Part shown: positions 1-8,476 of the stretch, piece after piece
How positions within the stretch are numbered: position 1 is the stretch's first letter
How the letters are laid out: the number at the start of each line of letters is the position of its first letter
DNA from: Chitinophaga pinensis
Lineage (GTDB): Bacteria; Bacteroidota; Bacteroidia; Chitinophagales; Chitinophagaceae
Reading direction: 5' to 3'
DNA length: 64,000 bases
Assembly (NCBI GenBank): GCA_943333125.1
Contig: CALQSB010000013.1
Coordinates: 1-64,000 of the forward strand
The notes under the pieces: model-generated
The model's database searches: none
Told to the model about the DNA's origin: nothing
The model's input: the letters and a program-made list of their open reading frames with translations, nothing else
Made by a program: the position numbers and the translations under genes

Positions 1-304
1 CAATGTTTTAACTGTGGATGATGTAATAAAATTTCTATGTTCGCCCACGGTTTCAACCGTGGGTGTAAAATAAAATAATAGATAAAATAAATATTTGAAA
101 ATCCGCCTCATTCCGCCCAATGTTTTAACTGTGGATGATGTAATAAAATTTCTATGTTCGCCCACGGTTTCAACCGTGGGTGTAAAATAAAATAATAGAT
201 AAAATAAATATTTGAAAATCCGCTTCATTCTGCCCAATGTTTTAACTGTGGACGATGTGATAAAATTTCTATGTTCGCCCACGGTTGAAACCGTGGGCTA
301 TAAT
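1..304. repeat. 117-bp tandem repeat with hairpin, 2.6 copies
   Basis: Copies begin at 1, 118 and 235, each with the unit start CAATGTTTTAACTGTGGA; the third is cut off after the hairpin. The first two copies are nearly identical. Each unit holds a short palindrome, CCCACGGT-ttca-ACCGTGGG, so the transcript or single strand would fold into a strong hairpin. In copy 3 the loop and the sequence after the stem differ (GGTTGAAACC, then GGGCTA). The array probably continues to the left of the window. It contains no plausible gene. Confidence 0.9.
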
Positions 305-414
305 AAAATGAAAATTTTCTGTGAAGTAATTTTGTAAATGATTCTTTAATATCTGCCTTTTGATTCGATGTAGAAACGGCAATTAACTTCGCCCTTGGGG
401 GATTGAGGGGGCTA
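305..414. other. Intergenic tail with a CCCCC-type repeat remnant
   Basis: This is non-coding sequence between the tandem repeat and the pyrF stop codon. At about 391-413 it carries GCCCTTGGGGGATTGAGGGG, a diverged copy of the CCCCCTCAATCCCCC hairpin family seen intact at 49380 and 49835. The repeat ends directly at the gene end, as the other copies tend to do. No promoter or RNA gene is visible. Confidence 0.6.
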
Positions 415-1224
415 TTATATAAATATTTTCATTTCCTCCTGATATCCCATCGCCACCTTTTTTGCTTCTTCAGCAAAGTTGCTATCATTACCTGCATACA
501 GTATCGCTCTCGACGCATTCACCAACAATCCACAATCCTTATTCATACCATATTTTGCTACATCAGCCAAGCTTCCTCCTTGAGCGCCAACACCAGGAAC
601 CAGTAAAAAATGATTTGGAATAATGTTTCTGATATTTGATAACTCTTCGGCTCTTGTTGCACCAACAACAAACATCAAGTTGTTTGGGTTTCCCCAGTTG
701 CTAACGGTCGTTAATACTTGTTCGTAAAGATATAAATCGTTTTCATTTTTAACTTTCAGCATTTCAAAATCAAATGCCCCTTTATTGCTCGTTAGTCCAA
801 GTACGATAGTCCATTTATTTTCATAATCTAAAAAAGGACGAATACTATCCTCGCCCATATAAGGAGCTACGGTAATCGCATCAAACTTTAATTTTTCGAA
901 AAAAGCTTTGGCATAATAGTTAGATGTATTGCCTATGTCAGCTCTTTTGGCGTCTGCAATTTTTAAATTAGTGGATGGTATGTAATCGCAGGTTTCTTCC
1001 ATTGCATCCCAGCCTCTGGCACCCATGGCTTCATAAAAAGCGGTATTGATTTTATAAGACACACAATAGTTTTTTGTAGCATCAATAATTTGTTTATTGA
1101 ATTCAACAATTCCATTAGGGCGACTTTTTAAATGAGCAGGGATTTTTTCAATGTCGGTATCTAATCCAACACAAAGGAAACTCTGTTTTGATTTTATTTG
1201 TTCTATAAGCTCAATTCTTGTCAT
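415..1224 (-). CDS. pyrF: Orotidine 5'-phosphate decarboxylase (type 2)
   Basis: A 269-residue cytoplasmic enzyme that decarboxylates OMP to UMP, the last step of de novo pyrimidine synthesis. The catalytic signature DAKRADIGNT lies at residues 91-100, and the phosphate-binding loop VPGVGAQGG near 210-218. The length and the DAKRADIGNTS form fit the longer type 2 family rather than the about 230-residue E. coli type. Its start lies one base after the kmo stop, so it is probably co-transcribed with and possibly translationally coupled to the kynurenine genes, although the pathways have no direct link. The family call is secure. Confidence 0.96.
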   Translation of the reverse strand: MTRIELIEQIKSKQSFLCVGLDTDIEKIPAHLKSRPNGIVEFNKQIIDATKNYCVSYKINTAFYEAMGARGWDAMEETCDYIPSTNLKIADAKRADIGNTSNYYAKAFFEKLKFDAITVAPYMGEDSIRPFLDYENKWTIVLGLTSNKGAFDFEMLKVKNENDLYLYEQVLTTVSNWGNPNNLMFVVGATRAEELSNIRNIIPNHFLLVPGVGAQGGSLADVAKYGMNKDCGLLVNASRAILYAGNDSNFAEEAKKVAMGYQEEMKIFI

Positions 1225-1225
1225 T

Positions 1226-2578
1226 TTAATGTAATTGTTTTAATTTTTCAAGCATTAAATTTTCTATCAATTCACTGTGCCATTTTTCTGAAATATTTTC
1301 CAGTTGCATTATTTCATCCATAATAACTTGTTGGCGGTTTCCTTTTTCTAATGCTTCACTATATCTTATTTTCGGACTAAAAGTAACCATGCTATAAGCT
1401 GGCGTCCATTTATCAGGATGTTTACTGCTGAAATGGGATTCTATTTTCTTTTGTAAAATAAAAACAGGGTCTGCTACTTTATCTCTCATCTCCACAAAAT
1501 TGTTTAATGCCAAAGCGGCAATAGCATCGCCATCAGGCTTTCTGAGTTCCTGGTATTCAAGAAGGATATCATTCCAATTGTGATCATGCTTAGTTATAAG
1601 GTTGTTCAAAACTGCACAATCTTCAAACCCGCAATTCATTCCCTGTCCGAAGAAAGGAACTATCGCATGTGCCGCATCTCCAATCAACGCAAATTTATCT
1701 TCTCTGATCCAAGGAAAACATTTTACGGTAACCAAAGAAGAAGGCGCATTATTGAAAAACTCGTTTTCAAGATCAGGCATCATTGCAGATGCATCGGCAA
1801 ATATTTCATTGAAAAATGCTCTTGCTTTTTCTGGAGTATTTAAAGAAGCAAAAGAAGGATTGCCTTCAAAAGGAAAGAACAATGTACAAGTGAAACTGCC
1901 ATCAATATTAGGCAAGGCTATCAACATGAAATTTCCTCTTGGCCATATATGCAAAGCGTTTTTCTCCATTAAAAAACTTGCGTTTACACCTGCTGGTATG
2001 GTCAATTCTTTGTAGCCAAAATCAATATAATATTGTTGATACTGAAAGCGGTCATGTTGTAACTGATGGGTAAGTCGTGAAGCTGCAAAAGCGCCATCAC
2101 TTCCAAAAATTAAATCCTGTTTTACCACATGGGATTCATTTTTTTCGGTATTGGTAAAATGAATTTCATTTGTTTTCCAGTTGATGTTATCGCATCTTTC
2201 ATTGAAATGAATTTTCACTTCATGTTTTTCTGCAAGGTTCATCAAAGTGCAATTCAATTCACCCCGAGAAACGGAATTAATAAACTGCCCTTCATTGCCA
2301 TAAGCCTGATAGCCAGAGGAACCATCTGCATGATGCAACTGACGTCCATGCATAGGAATCGCAATTTTCCGGATTGCATCCATAATTCCCACTTCTTCCA
2401 ATGCGTTGATACCTCTGTCGCTAAGCGCAAGATTGATAGAGCGTCCGGCAACTATTGACGATTTTCTCATGTCAGACCTGCGTTCAAAAATAGTTACCTT
2501 ATATCCTTGTTTGGATAGATAAATTGAGAGCAAAGATCCTACTAGACCGGCACCGATTATTGTTACTTGTTTTGACAT
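1226..2578 (-). CDS. kmo: Kynurenine 3-monooxygenase
   Basis: An FAD-dependent aromatic hydroxylase that converts L-kynurenine to 3-hydroxykynurenine with NADPH and O2. The N-terminal Rossmann motif GAGLVG is at residues 9-14, followed by the ribose-binding acid in FERR (31-34). The second FAD motif is ALIGDAAHAIVPFFGQGMN, with Gly300-Asp301. At 450 residues it has the usual length; the C-terminus is not obviously a membrane anchor, unlike eukaryotic KMO. It begins 5 bases after kynU and ends one base before pyrF, forming a tight operon. The neighbours kynU, haaO and ACMSD make KMO much more likely than another group A flavin monooxygenase. Confidence 0.95.
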   Translation of the reverse strand: MSKQVTIIGAGLVGSLLSIYLSKQGYKVTIFERRSDMRKSSIVAGRSINLALSDRGINALEEVGIMDAIRKIAIPMHGRQLHHADGSSGYQAYGNEGQFINSVSRGELNCTLMNLAEKHEVKIHFNERCDNINWKTNEIHFTNTEKNESHVVKQDLIFGSDGAFAASRLTHQLQHDRFQYQQYYIDFGYKELTIPAGVNASFLMEKNALHIWPRGNFMLIALPNIDGSFTCTLFFPFEGNPSFASLNTPEKARAFFNEIFADASAMMPDLENEFFNNAPSSLVTVKCFPWIREDKFALIGDAAHAIVPFFGQGMNCGFEDCAVLNNLITKHDHNWNDILLEYQELRKPDGDAIAALALNNFVEMRDKVADPVFILQKKIESHFSSKHPDKWTPAYSMVTFSPKIRYSEALEKGNRQQVIMDEIMQLENISEKWHSELIENLMLEKLKQLH

Positions 2579-2583
2579 GATTT

Positions 2584-3864
2584 TTATTTATGAGTAATAA
2601 AACCTTTGATAATTTCACCAAAATTATAGACGTCTTCATATCTGTTATAAAGAGGAACAGGAGCAACTCTGATGACGTTAGGTTCCCTCCAGTCGGCGAT
2701 GACACCTGAATGTATCAGTTCGTCAAAAATCTTTTTACCATCTTTCAGCATCAGCATCGAAACCTGGCAACCTCTTTCTTTTTCTTCCAAAGGTGTTATA
2801 ATTTCTATAATGTTATGATTAGTAAGATGATTGATTTCATTCAAGATGAATAATAAATAACTGCTGAGCATTTTTCCTTTGGCTACAAGATTATGCATGC
2901 CTGCTTCTGTGAAAATATCGAGCGAAGCTTTATGAGCCGACATGCTCAAAACCGGAGCATTGCTCAATTGCCATCCTTCTGCAGTAGGAATCGGATGAAA
3001 TTCCTTGTCCATTTTGAATCGGGTGTCTTTATTATGTCCCCACCATCCGGCAAGCCTGGGTAATGTTTCATCATTGATATGACGTTGATGAATAAACGCA
3101 CCTGCAACACCACCCGGACCGCTGTTCAAATATTTATAAGAACACCAGCAGGCGAAATCTACGTTCCAGTCGTGTAATTCCAAATGTATATTTCCAGCAG
3201 CATGTGCCAGATCAAAACCACATTTAGCGCCAGCTTCATGGGCGGCTTTTGTGATAGCCTGCATATCGAATATCTGGCCGCTATAATAATTGACACCACC
3301 AAAAATTACCAATGCCGTTTCATGTCCGTGTTTCTTTATAGTGTCAATGATATCCTCGTGATCGATGGTGGTTTTCCCTTTTTTAGGATGTACTTCTATG
3401 ATGGCATCATCAAGATGATAGCCATGTAATTTCACCTGCGATTGAAATGCATATTGATCGGAAGGGAATGCCTTGGCTTCGCAAATGATTTTGTATCTTT
3501 CTTTGGTTGGGCGATAAAAGCTGATCATCAGCAAATGCAAGTTTACCGTCAATTGATTCATGACTACAATTTCTTCAGGAAGTGCACCAACTATTTGTGC
3601 CAGCTGTTCTTCAAAAATTTCATGATAACTTACCCAAGGTGTACGAGCATTAAAATGACCTTCAACGCCATGCGTAGCCCAATCTTCCAACTCATCCAAC
3701 ACATAATCTTGTGTTTTTTTGGGTTGCAATCCTAGCGAATTTCCAGTGAAGTAAATGCATTCTTTGCCATTCACAATCGGTATATAAAATTGATCACGGA
3801 AATGTTTCAATGCATCCTGTTCATCAAGTTGTTGGGCGTATTCTAATGTGTTGGAAAAGTTCAT
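2584..3864 (-). CDS. kynU: Kynureninase
   Basis: A PLP enzyme of fold type I that cleaves 3-hydroxykynurenine (or kynurenine) to 3-hydroxyanthranilate (or anthranilate) plus alanine. The PLP-binding lysine is Lys244 in CWCSYKYLNSGPGG; the cofactor-ring aspartate is Asp218 in FDLAHAAGN. The 426 residues match bacterial and animal kynureninases. It lies between the RidA fusion upstream and kmo downstream (5-bp gap). The upstream gap of about 146 bp is filled by two facing family-C repeat arrays (3876-3953 and 3967-4010), so the operon may be interrupted or read through here. Confidence 0.95.
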   Translation of the reverse strand: MNFSNTLEYAQQLDEQDALKHFRDQFYIPIVNGKECIYFTGNSLGLQPKKTQDYVLDELEDWATHGVEGHFNARTPWVSYHEIFEEQLAQIVGALPEEIVVMNQLTVNLHLLMISFYRPTKERYKIICEAKAFPSDQYAFQSQVKLHGYHLDDAIIEVHPKKGKTTIDHEDIIDTIKKHGHETALVIFGGVNYYSGQIFDMQAITKAAHEAGAKCGFDLAHAAGNIHLELHDWNVDFACWCSYKYLNSGPGGVAGAFIHQRHINDETLPRLAGWWGHNKDTRFKMDKEFHPIPTAEGWQLSNAPVLSMSAHKASLDIFTEAGMHNLVAKGKMLSSYLLFILNEINHLTNHNIIEIITPLEEKERGCQVSMLMLKDGKKIFDELIHSGVIADWREPNVIRVAPVPLYNRYEDVYNFGEIIKGFITHK

Positions 3865-3875
3865 TTTTGTTTTTT

Positions 3876-4010
3876 TTGTTCAAGAGGTTCAATACGTTTA
3901 AAAGGTTCAAAAGGTTTGTGCTGTTCGAGAGGTTCAATATGTTCGTTTGAATATCACAGTCTTTCATCAACTTATTGAATCCATTGGACCTTTTCAACCT
4001 TTTGAACCTT
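3876..4010. repeat. Facing pair of GGTTCAA-type repeat arrays (family C)
   Basis: The left arm (3876-3953) is built of imperfect units such as AGAGGTTCAATACGTTTAAA and AAAGGTTCAAAAGGTT. The right arm (3967-4010) carries the complement, TTGAACCTTTT-type units, and ends exactly at the stop codon of the S23-RidA gene. The two arms can pair across a spacer of about 13 bases. Similar blocks occur at 10430, 39228 and 39430. It may act as a 3'-end structure or simply be a spreading simple repeat. Confidence 0.8.
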
Positions 4011-4937
4011 TTATTCTAAAGTTGCTATTACCTTTAATTCAATGCAAATAGGAGTCGGCAAGCTTTTTACTTCCACAGTAGTTCGGCATGCTTCCACATC
4101 TTTAAAATAATCGCCATAAATTTTATTATAAACAGGAAAATCTTTTTTCATGTTAGTCAGGTAAACGGTTACATCAACCATTTTATCCCAGCTGCTGCCA
4201 CTGGCTTCCAGCACCGCTTTTACATTAGCAAATACAGAATGGCATTCCGCTTCAATATCATACTTCACAATAGTTCCATCAGCATCCAACTCCAAACCGG
4301 GAATGGAATTATCTACAGCGCTTCGGCTACCAATGCCAGATAAGAATAATAAATTCCCGACTTTTCGGGCGTGGGGATAGGCGCCTAAAGGAGAAGCGGC
4401 ATTGGTTGTTTTTATAATTTTGTTTGGCGTTTGGTGTTTGGCGTTGTTTGTTTGGTGTTCGGTGTTTTGAGTTTGTAGTTTGGTCGCTTCACTCGTTTGA
4501 GATTTGGCGTAGCTTGTTGTTGATTGGTTTTTATTTTCAGATGATCTTTCCATAAATTTTTGGCCCTTAAAATTTGATTTGTTTAAATAGCTTATAAAAG
4601 CTGCTATTTTATTTCCGATTTTATTTACTTTTTCAATTGTCAATTCAAATAAATCATTTGAAATGTATTTATAGTCTTTACATCTGATTATTTGAGATTG
4701 TAACTCAGATGCAGAGGCTTTTGCTATGCTCAAAAACTGGATAAATTCAAGTCTACTTCCTCTTCCAAATCCTTCTGCGATATTATCCATTATAGAACCT
4801 GCAGATCTTAACATTTGATTTTTAAGTGCAAAATCTTGCGCCAAAGGTTTAAAATTTGAAAGTTCAAAAATGTCGGCACTTAAGACTCTTGATAATTGCC
4901 AAATTTCGAGATCTTCAAATTTTTTAATTGTTCCCAT
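4011..4937 (-). CDS. S23 four-helix-bundle protein fused to RidA (probable 2-aminomuconate deaminase)
   Basis: One uninterrupted 308-residue frame with two unrelated halves. Residues 1 to about 122 are a full-length S23/23S-IVP four-helix-bundle protein (FEDLEIWQLSR start, NIAEGFGRGSRLEFIQFL signature). Residues about 173-308 are a complete RidA/YjgF protein (ASPLGAYPHARKVGNLLFLSG, then CRTTVEVKSLP with the conserved substrate-binding Arg285). The Gln/Thr/Asn-rich linker 145-173 (e.g. KLQTQNTEHQTNNAKHQTPN) is the translation of the CCAAACACC repeat at 4421-4500. In kynurenine clusters the RidA member is the 2-aminomuconate deaminase, which fits here. RidA might also start separately at Met129 (4553), or at the non-ATG codons near 4419. 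The fusion is read directly; whether the cell makes it is unknown. Confidence 0.85.
   Translation of the reverse strand: MGTIKKFEDLEIWQLSRVLSADIFELSNFKPLAQDFALKNQMLRSAGSIMDNIAEGFGRGSRLEFIQFLSIAKASASELQSQIIRCKDYKYISNDLFELTIEKVNKIGNKIAAFISYLNKSNFKGQKFMERSSENKNQSTTSYAKSQTSEATKLQTQNTEHQTNNAKHQTPNKIIKTTNAASPLGAYPHARKVGNLLFLSGIGSRSAVDNSIPGLELDADGTIVKYDIEAECHSVFANVKAVLEASGSSWDKMVDVTVYLTNMKKDFPVYNKIYGDYFKDVEACRTTVEVKSLPTPICIELKVIATLE
4421..4500. repeat. CCAAACACC repeat (family B), coding, left arm
   Basis: On the plus strand it reads TGTTTGGCGTTTGGTGTTTG and continues with variants to GTTTGGTCGCTTCACTCG. It lies inside the S23-RidA reading frame and encodes the linker. The matching right-arm orientation (CCAAAC) lies at 5093-5200, on the far side of the S23 half, so the S23 module is bracketed by inverted arms. 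The string GTTTGGTCGCTTC recurs at 16575, which ties this copy to the dispersed family. Confidence 0.85.
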
Positions 4938-5092
4938 TTTGTTTTTATTTGATACGGTTTAAAATATCTAATAAAAATAAATCTCAATGAACAATTAAAC
5001 TTATTTTATCACTGAAGAAAATTCAGTTTTAAAAAATAGTACAATAGTAAACACTTAATATCAATGTCAAACCCCAACGCGCGAAGTGTCAG

Positions 5093-5200
5093 AACACCAA
5101 ACAAACAACGCCAAACACCAAACAAAAAACGCCAAACACCAAACAAAAAACGCCAAACGCCAAACACCAAACACTAAACACTAAACAATAAACCACAAAC
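5093..5200. repeat. CCAAACACC repeat array (family B), right arm
   Basis: Tandem imperfect units AACACCAAACAAACAACGCC, CCAAACACCAAACAAAAAAC and similar run to the ALDH stop codon at 5203. The same units occur at 7303-7436, 8477, 10487, 16618 and 20448. The rest of the gap (4938-5092) is AT-rich and shows no gene or clear promoter. The array lies between the ALDH gene and the S23-RidA fusion. Confidence 0.85.
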
Positions 5201-5202
5201 AT

Positions 5203-6660
5203 TTAATATTGTGTACACACATTCTTCGCCTCCGTAAAAAACTTCAACACCTCCCATCCACCTTCTCTTCCAACACCACTATTTTTAATGCCTCCAAAAG
5301 GTGTTCGTAGATCACGATGCAGCCAGCAATTGATCCACACAATTCCACTTTCAACTTTTGCTGCAACATGATTCGCCTTTGAAATATCCTGTGTCCATAT
5401 CGTACAAGCCAGACCGTAATCAGTAGCATTTGCAATTTGTAAAGCTTCTTCAACAGTGTCAAATGGTTGTAAGGTAACAACCGGTCCAAAAATTTCTTCT
5501 TTGTTTGTTCTGCAATTGGGTCCTAAATTTTCTATAATTGTTGGTTCAATGAAATAACCATTCTCACACCTTCCAGAAACTTTCACCGCATTACCACCGG
5601 ATAGTATTTTACCACCTTCTTGTTTTGCCAATTCAATACAACCCATGATTTTTTCAAAATGCGCTTTGCTTACTATCGCTCCTTGTTTTGAAGTTTCTGA
5701 TAAAGGATCACCAACGTTTAATTTTTGAGCCCAGGGTATAAAATCAGTTTTGAATTTTTCATAAACAGATGATTCAATCAATATCCTACTGCTGCATAAA
5801 CAAATTTGTCCCTGATTACCGAATGATGAACGAATCGTAGTAAACAACATTTTCTTCCAGTCGCAGTCTGCAAAAATGATGGAAGGATTTTTACCTCCCA
5901 GTTCCAAAGACAACTTTTTAAACATTGGCGCAGCTATAGAAGCAATCTGTGCTCCGGCTCTTGTACTTCCTGTAAATGAAATTGCTTTAATCGAAGGGTG
6001 TTTCACAATCGCCTCGCCACAATTTGGTCCGTCGCCATGTATGATGTTTAAAACGCCATCAGGAAGTCCAGCTGCTGCGGAAATCTTAGCCAGTAAATAA
6101 GCTGTTACCGGAGTAACTTCTGATGGTTTGGCAATCACGCAATTTCCAGCAGCAAGAGCCGGTGCGATTTTCCAGGTGAAAAGATATAATGGAAGATTCC
6201 AGGGAGATATACAGCCTACAACACCTATTGGTTGACGTAAGGTAAAGTTAATGGCGTTGTTATCCATAGCATGACTCTCGGAAGAAAAATTCATAATTGC
6301 AGTAGCAAAAAATCTGAAATTGGACGAAGCCCTCGGAATGTCTACTTCTTTACTCAGCCAAAGCGGTTTGCCATTGTCATTGGCTTCAGCAAGAGCTAGT
6401 GCATCATGATTTTCATCAATTAAATCAGCAATACGATTCAAAATAGAAAATCTTTTTTCTGCGGAAGTTGTTGACCAGCCAATAAATGCTTTCTTAGCTG
6501 CTGTCACAGCGTTTTCTACATCCGAGTGATTACTGTTAGGAATGCTTCCATAAACTTCGCCAGTAGCCGGATTGATATTGTCAAAATAAGAATTATTGGA
6601 GGGCTTAACAAACACACCATCAATAAAATTTTCGAGCTTTTTGGGTATTTCCAATTGCAT
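5203..6660 (-). CDS. Aldehyde dehydrogenase, probable 2-aminomuconate 6-semialdehyde dehydrogenase
   Basis: A 485-residue NAD(P)-dependent aldehyde dehydrogenase. The visible active-site parts are SPWNLP with Asn155, the FTGSTRAG nucleotide-binding loop near 229-236, the general base Glu253 in LELGGKNPS, and the nucleophile Cys287 in GNQGQICLCS. The superfamily is certain. The substrate is inferred: between ACMSD, which yields 2-aminomuconate semialdehyde, and a RidA-family deaminase, oxidation to 2-aminomuconate is the missing step, and the sequence resembles the AmnC/ALDH8A1 type. It is the first gene of the minus arm, 116 bp from divergent haaO, so both arms probably share a control region. 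Confidence 0.88.
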   Translation of the reverse strand: MQLEIPKKLENFIDGVFVKPSNNSYFDNINPATGEVYGSIPNSNHSDVENAVTAAKKAFIGWSTTSAEKRFSILNRIADLIDENHDALALAEANDNGKPLWLSKEVDIPRASSNFRFFATAIMNFSSESHAMDNNAINFTLRQPIGVVGCISPWNLPLYLFTWKIAPALAAGNCVIAKPSEVTPVTAYLLAKISAAAGLPDGVLNIIHGDGPNCGEAIVKHPSIKAISFTGSTRAGAQIASIAAPMFKKLSLELGGKNPSIIFADCDWKKMLFTTIRSSFGNQGQICLCSSRILIESSVYEKFKTDFIPWAQKLNVGDPLSETSKQGAIVSKAHFEKIMGCIELAKQEGGKILSGGNAVKVSGRCENGYFIEPTIIENLGPNCRTNKEEIFGPVVTLQPFDTVEEALQIANATDYGLACTIWTQDISKANHVAAKVESGIVWINCWLHRDLRTPFGGIKNSGVGREGGWEVLKFFTEAKNVCTQY

Positions 6661-6776
6661 GCGCTAAAGGTAAATAAATTTCGGGCTGAATTTTGTCCTT
6701 TTTTATTGAATTTCATTTGAAAATAAATAACTTTTTTGGTAAAAAAAATTACCTTTCAAGTCTAAAAAATAAAATC

Positions 6777-7301
6777 ATGGCAATTTCAGCTCCTTTCAAC
6801 CTTAAAAAATGGATTGATGAAAATAGAAGTTTGTTGAAGCCCCCTGTTGGCAATCAGTGTATTTATAAAGATGCGGAGAATTTTATCGTAATGGTTGTAG
6901 GTGGACCCAACTCTCGGAAAGATTATCATTTTAATGAGAGCGAAGAATTATATTATCAGGTAGAGGGAGATATTGTGGTAAAAATTATTGATAATGGGAT
7001 TCCAAGAGATATACAAATCAATGAAGGAGATATTTTTTTATTACCTCCCAAAACACCGCATTCTCCACAAAGAGGTCCGGGTACGGTTGGACTGGTAATT
7101 GAAAAAGTAAGAGAAACTGAAGAAGATGGATTTCTTTGGTATTGCGAAAACTGTGGTGAAAAATTATATGAACAACATTTACATGTTTCTGATATTGTAA
7201 AACAATTGCCACCAGTAATGGAAGGTTTTTATTCAGATGAACACAAACGAACTTGTAGTAAATGCGGGTCGGTGATGGCGCCGCCGGTGAGGAAAGGTTA
7301 A
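6777..7301 (+). CDS. haaO: 3-hydroxyanthranilate 3,4-dioxygenase
   Basis: A cupin ring-cleaving dioxygenase that opens 3-hydroxyanthranilate to 2-amino-3-carboxymuconate semialdehyde. Counting from the ATG at 6777 (MAISAPFNLKKW) gives 174 residues, the usual length of the bacterial enzyme; upstream codons in frame look like non-coding sequence. Fe(II) ligands His51, Glu57 and His95 are present (DYHFNESEELYYQ and PKTPHSPQRGP). The C-terminal rubredoxin-like site has two CxxC pairs at 123/126 and 160/163, typical of bacterial and fungal members. It opens the plus arm and is followed by ACMSD. Confidence 0.96.
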   Translation: MAISAPFNLKKWIDENRSLLKPPVGNQCIYKDAENFIVMVVGGPNSRKDYHFNESEELYYQVEGDIVVKIIDNGIPRDIQINEGDIFLLPPKTPHSPQRGPGTVGLVIEKVRETEEDGFLWYCENCGEKLYEQHLHVSDIVKQLPPVMEGFYSDEHKRTCSKCGSVMAPPVRKG

Positions 7302-7302
7302 T

Positions 7303-7436
7303 ATGTTTGGTGTTTGGTGTTTGGCGTTGTTTTGTTAAGTATTTAATTCTAAACGCCAAACAAGTGCAACACCAAACGCCAACCCCAAACAAGCGAAGCA
7401 CAACCCCAAACACCAAACACCAAACGCCAAACATTG
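7303..7436. repeat. Family-B inverted repeat pair
   Basis: The left arm (about 7303-7335) reads GTTTGGTGTTTGGTGTTTGG on the plus strand; the right arm (7363-7436) reads CCAAACACCAAACACCAAAC and related units. They are separated by about 27 AT-rich bases, so the block between haaO and ACMSD can form a long imperfect hairpin. Short reading frames here only translate the repeat and are not genes. Confidence 0.85.
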
Positions 7437-7443
7437 TATTTTC

Positions 7444-8439
7444 ATGAAAATCGACATCCACACACACATCATGCCTTCTTCAATGCCCAATTGGGTGAAG
7501 AGGTTTGGTTATGGTGATTTTATTCATCTCGAACACCGCAATTGCAAGGCCTGCATGATGAAAGGGGATAAATTGTTCAGAGAAGTGGAAGAAAATTGTT
7601 ACGATGAAAAGATCAGGATAAAGGAAATGAAAGAAACCAAGGTCGATGTGCAGGTATTGTCAACAATCCCGGTTTTATTTAATTATTGGGCGAAGCCTGA
7701 AGATGGTATGGAGACATCCCGTTTTTTCAATGATCATATAGCTGAAACTGTTGTAAAGAAACCGAAAAGTTTTATTGGCATTGGCACCGTTCCTTTGCAG
7801 GATATTGATTTAGCGATTAAAGAAATGGAACGTTGTGTGAATGAATTGAAAATGCCAGGTTTGGAGATAGGAAGTAACATCAATGGTAAAAATTTAGGCG
7901 ACGAAATCTTTTTTCCATTCTATAAAAGAGCCGAAGAATTAGGTTGTGCTTTATTTGTTCATCCATGGGAAATGATGGGAGAGCAGCAGATGCAAAAATA
8001 TTGGCTGCCCTGGTTGGTAGGCATGCCTGCTGAAACATCACGTGCGATTTGTTCAATGATTTTTTCTGGTGTATTTGAAAAATTTCCCAGACTAAGAGTA
8101 GCGTTTGCACATGGGGGAGGTTCCTTCCCGTTAACGATTGGCAGGATTGAACATGGGTTTAATGTACGCCCTGATTTGGTAGCAATAGATAATCCTTCCA
8201 ATCCAAGAAATTATATCGGTAAATTCTGGATTGATAGCCTCGTTCATGATGAAAAAGCCATGAAATATATTATAGATGTAATGGGCGAAGATGCGATATG
8301 TCTTGGCAGCGATTATCCGTTTCCTTTAGGTGAACATCATCCGGGTTCCTTGCTGGAAAAAATGAAAATAAAAAAAGAAATCCGAGAAAAAATAATGTTT
8401 AAAAATGCATTGGATTGGCTGGATCTGGAGCCGGAATAA
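7444..8439 (+). CDS. 2-amino-3-carboxymuconate-6-semialdehyde decarboxylase (ACMSD)
   Basis: A metal-dependent amidohydrolase-fold decarboxylase that diverts ACMS from quinolinate formation towards 2-aminomuconate semialdehyde. Zinc ligands fit the family at a constant offset: His6 and His8 (DIHTHIMP), His173 (FVHPWEMMG), His223 (FAHGGGSFP) and Asp290 (LGSDYPFP). The 331 residues match bacterial ACMSD. It follows haaO across the family-B repeat block, so the two are probably one transcription unit. Presence of ACMSD indicates a catabolic rather than NAD-making branch. Confidence 0.95.
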   Translation: MKIDIHTHIMPSSMPNWVKRFGYGDFIHLEHRNCKACMMKGDKLFREVEENCYDEKIRIKEMKETKVDVQVLSTIPVLFNYWAKPEDGMETSRFFNDHIAETVVKKPKSFIGIGTVPLQDIDLAIKEMERCVNELKMPGLEIGSNINGKNLGDEIFFPFYKRAEELGCALFVHPWEMMGEQQMQKYWLPWLVGMPAETSRAICSMIFSGVFEKFPRLRVAFAHGGGSFPLTIGRIEHGFNVRPDLVAIDNPSNPRNYIGKFWIDSLVHDEKAMKYIIDVMGEDAICLGSDYPFPLGEHHPGSLLEKMKIKKEIREKIMFKNALDWLDLEPE

Positions 8440-8476
8440 ATGAATGTAAAATGTAAAATATCCAATGTAAAATATA

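Noticed and set aside
1-304. Possible CRISPR array
   Set aside because: The repeats are contiguous 117-bp units with no unique spacers, and no cas genes are nearby.
7262-7447. Small Gln/Thr/Pro-rich frame after haaO
   Set aside because: It only translates the family-B repeat (QHQTPTPNKR-like); it overlaps the haaO end and has no family signal.
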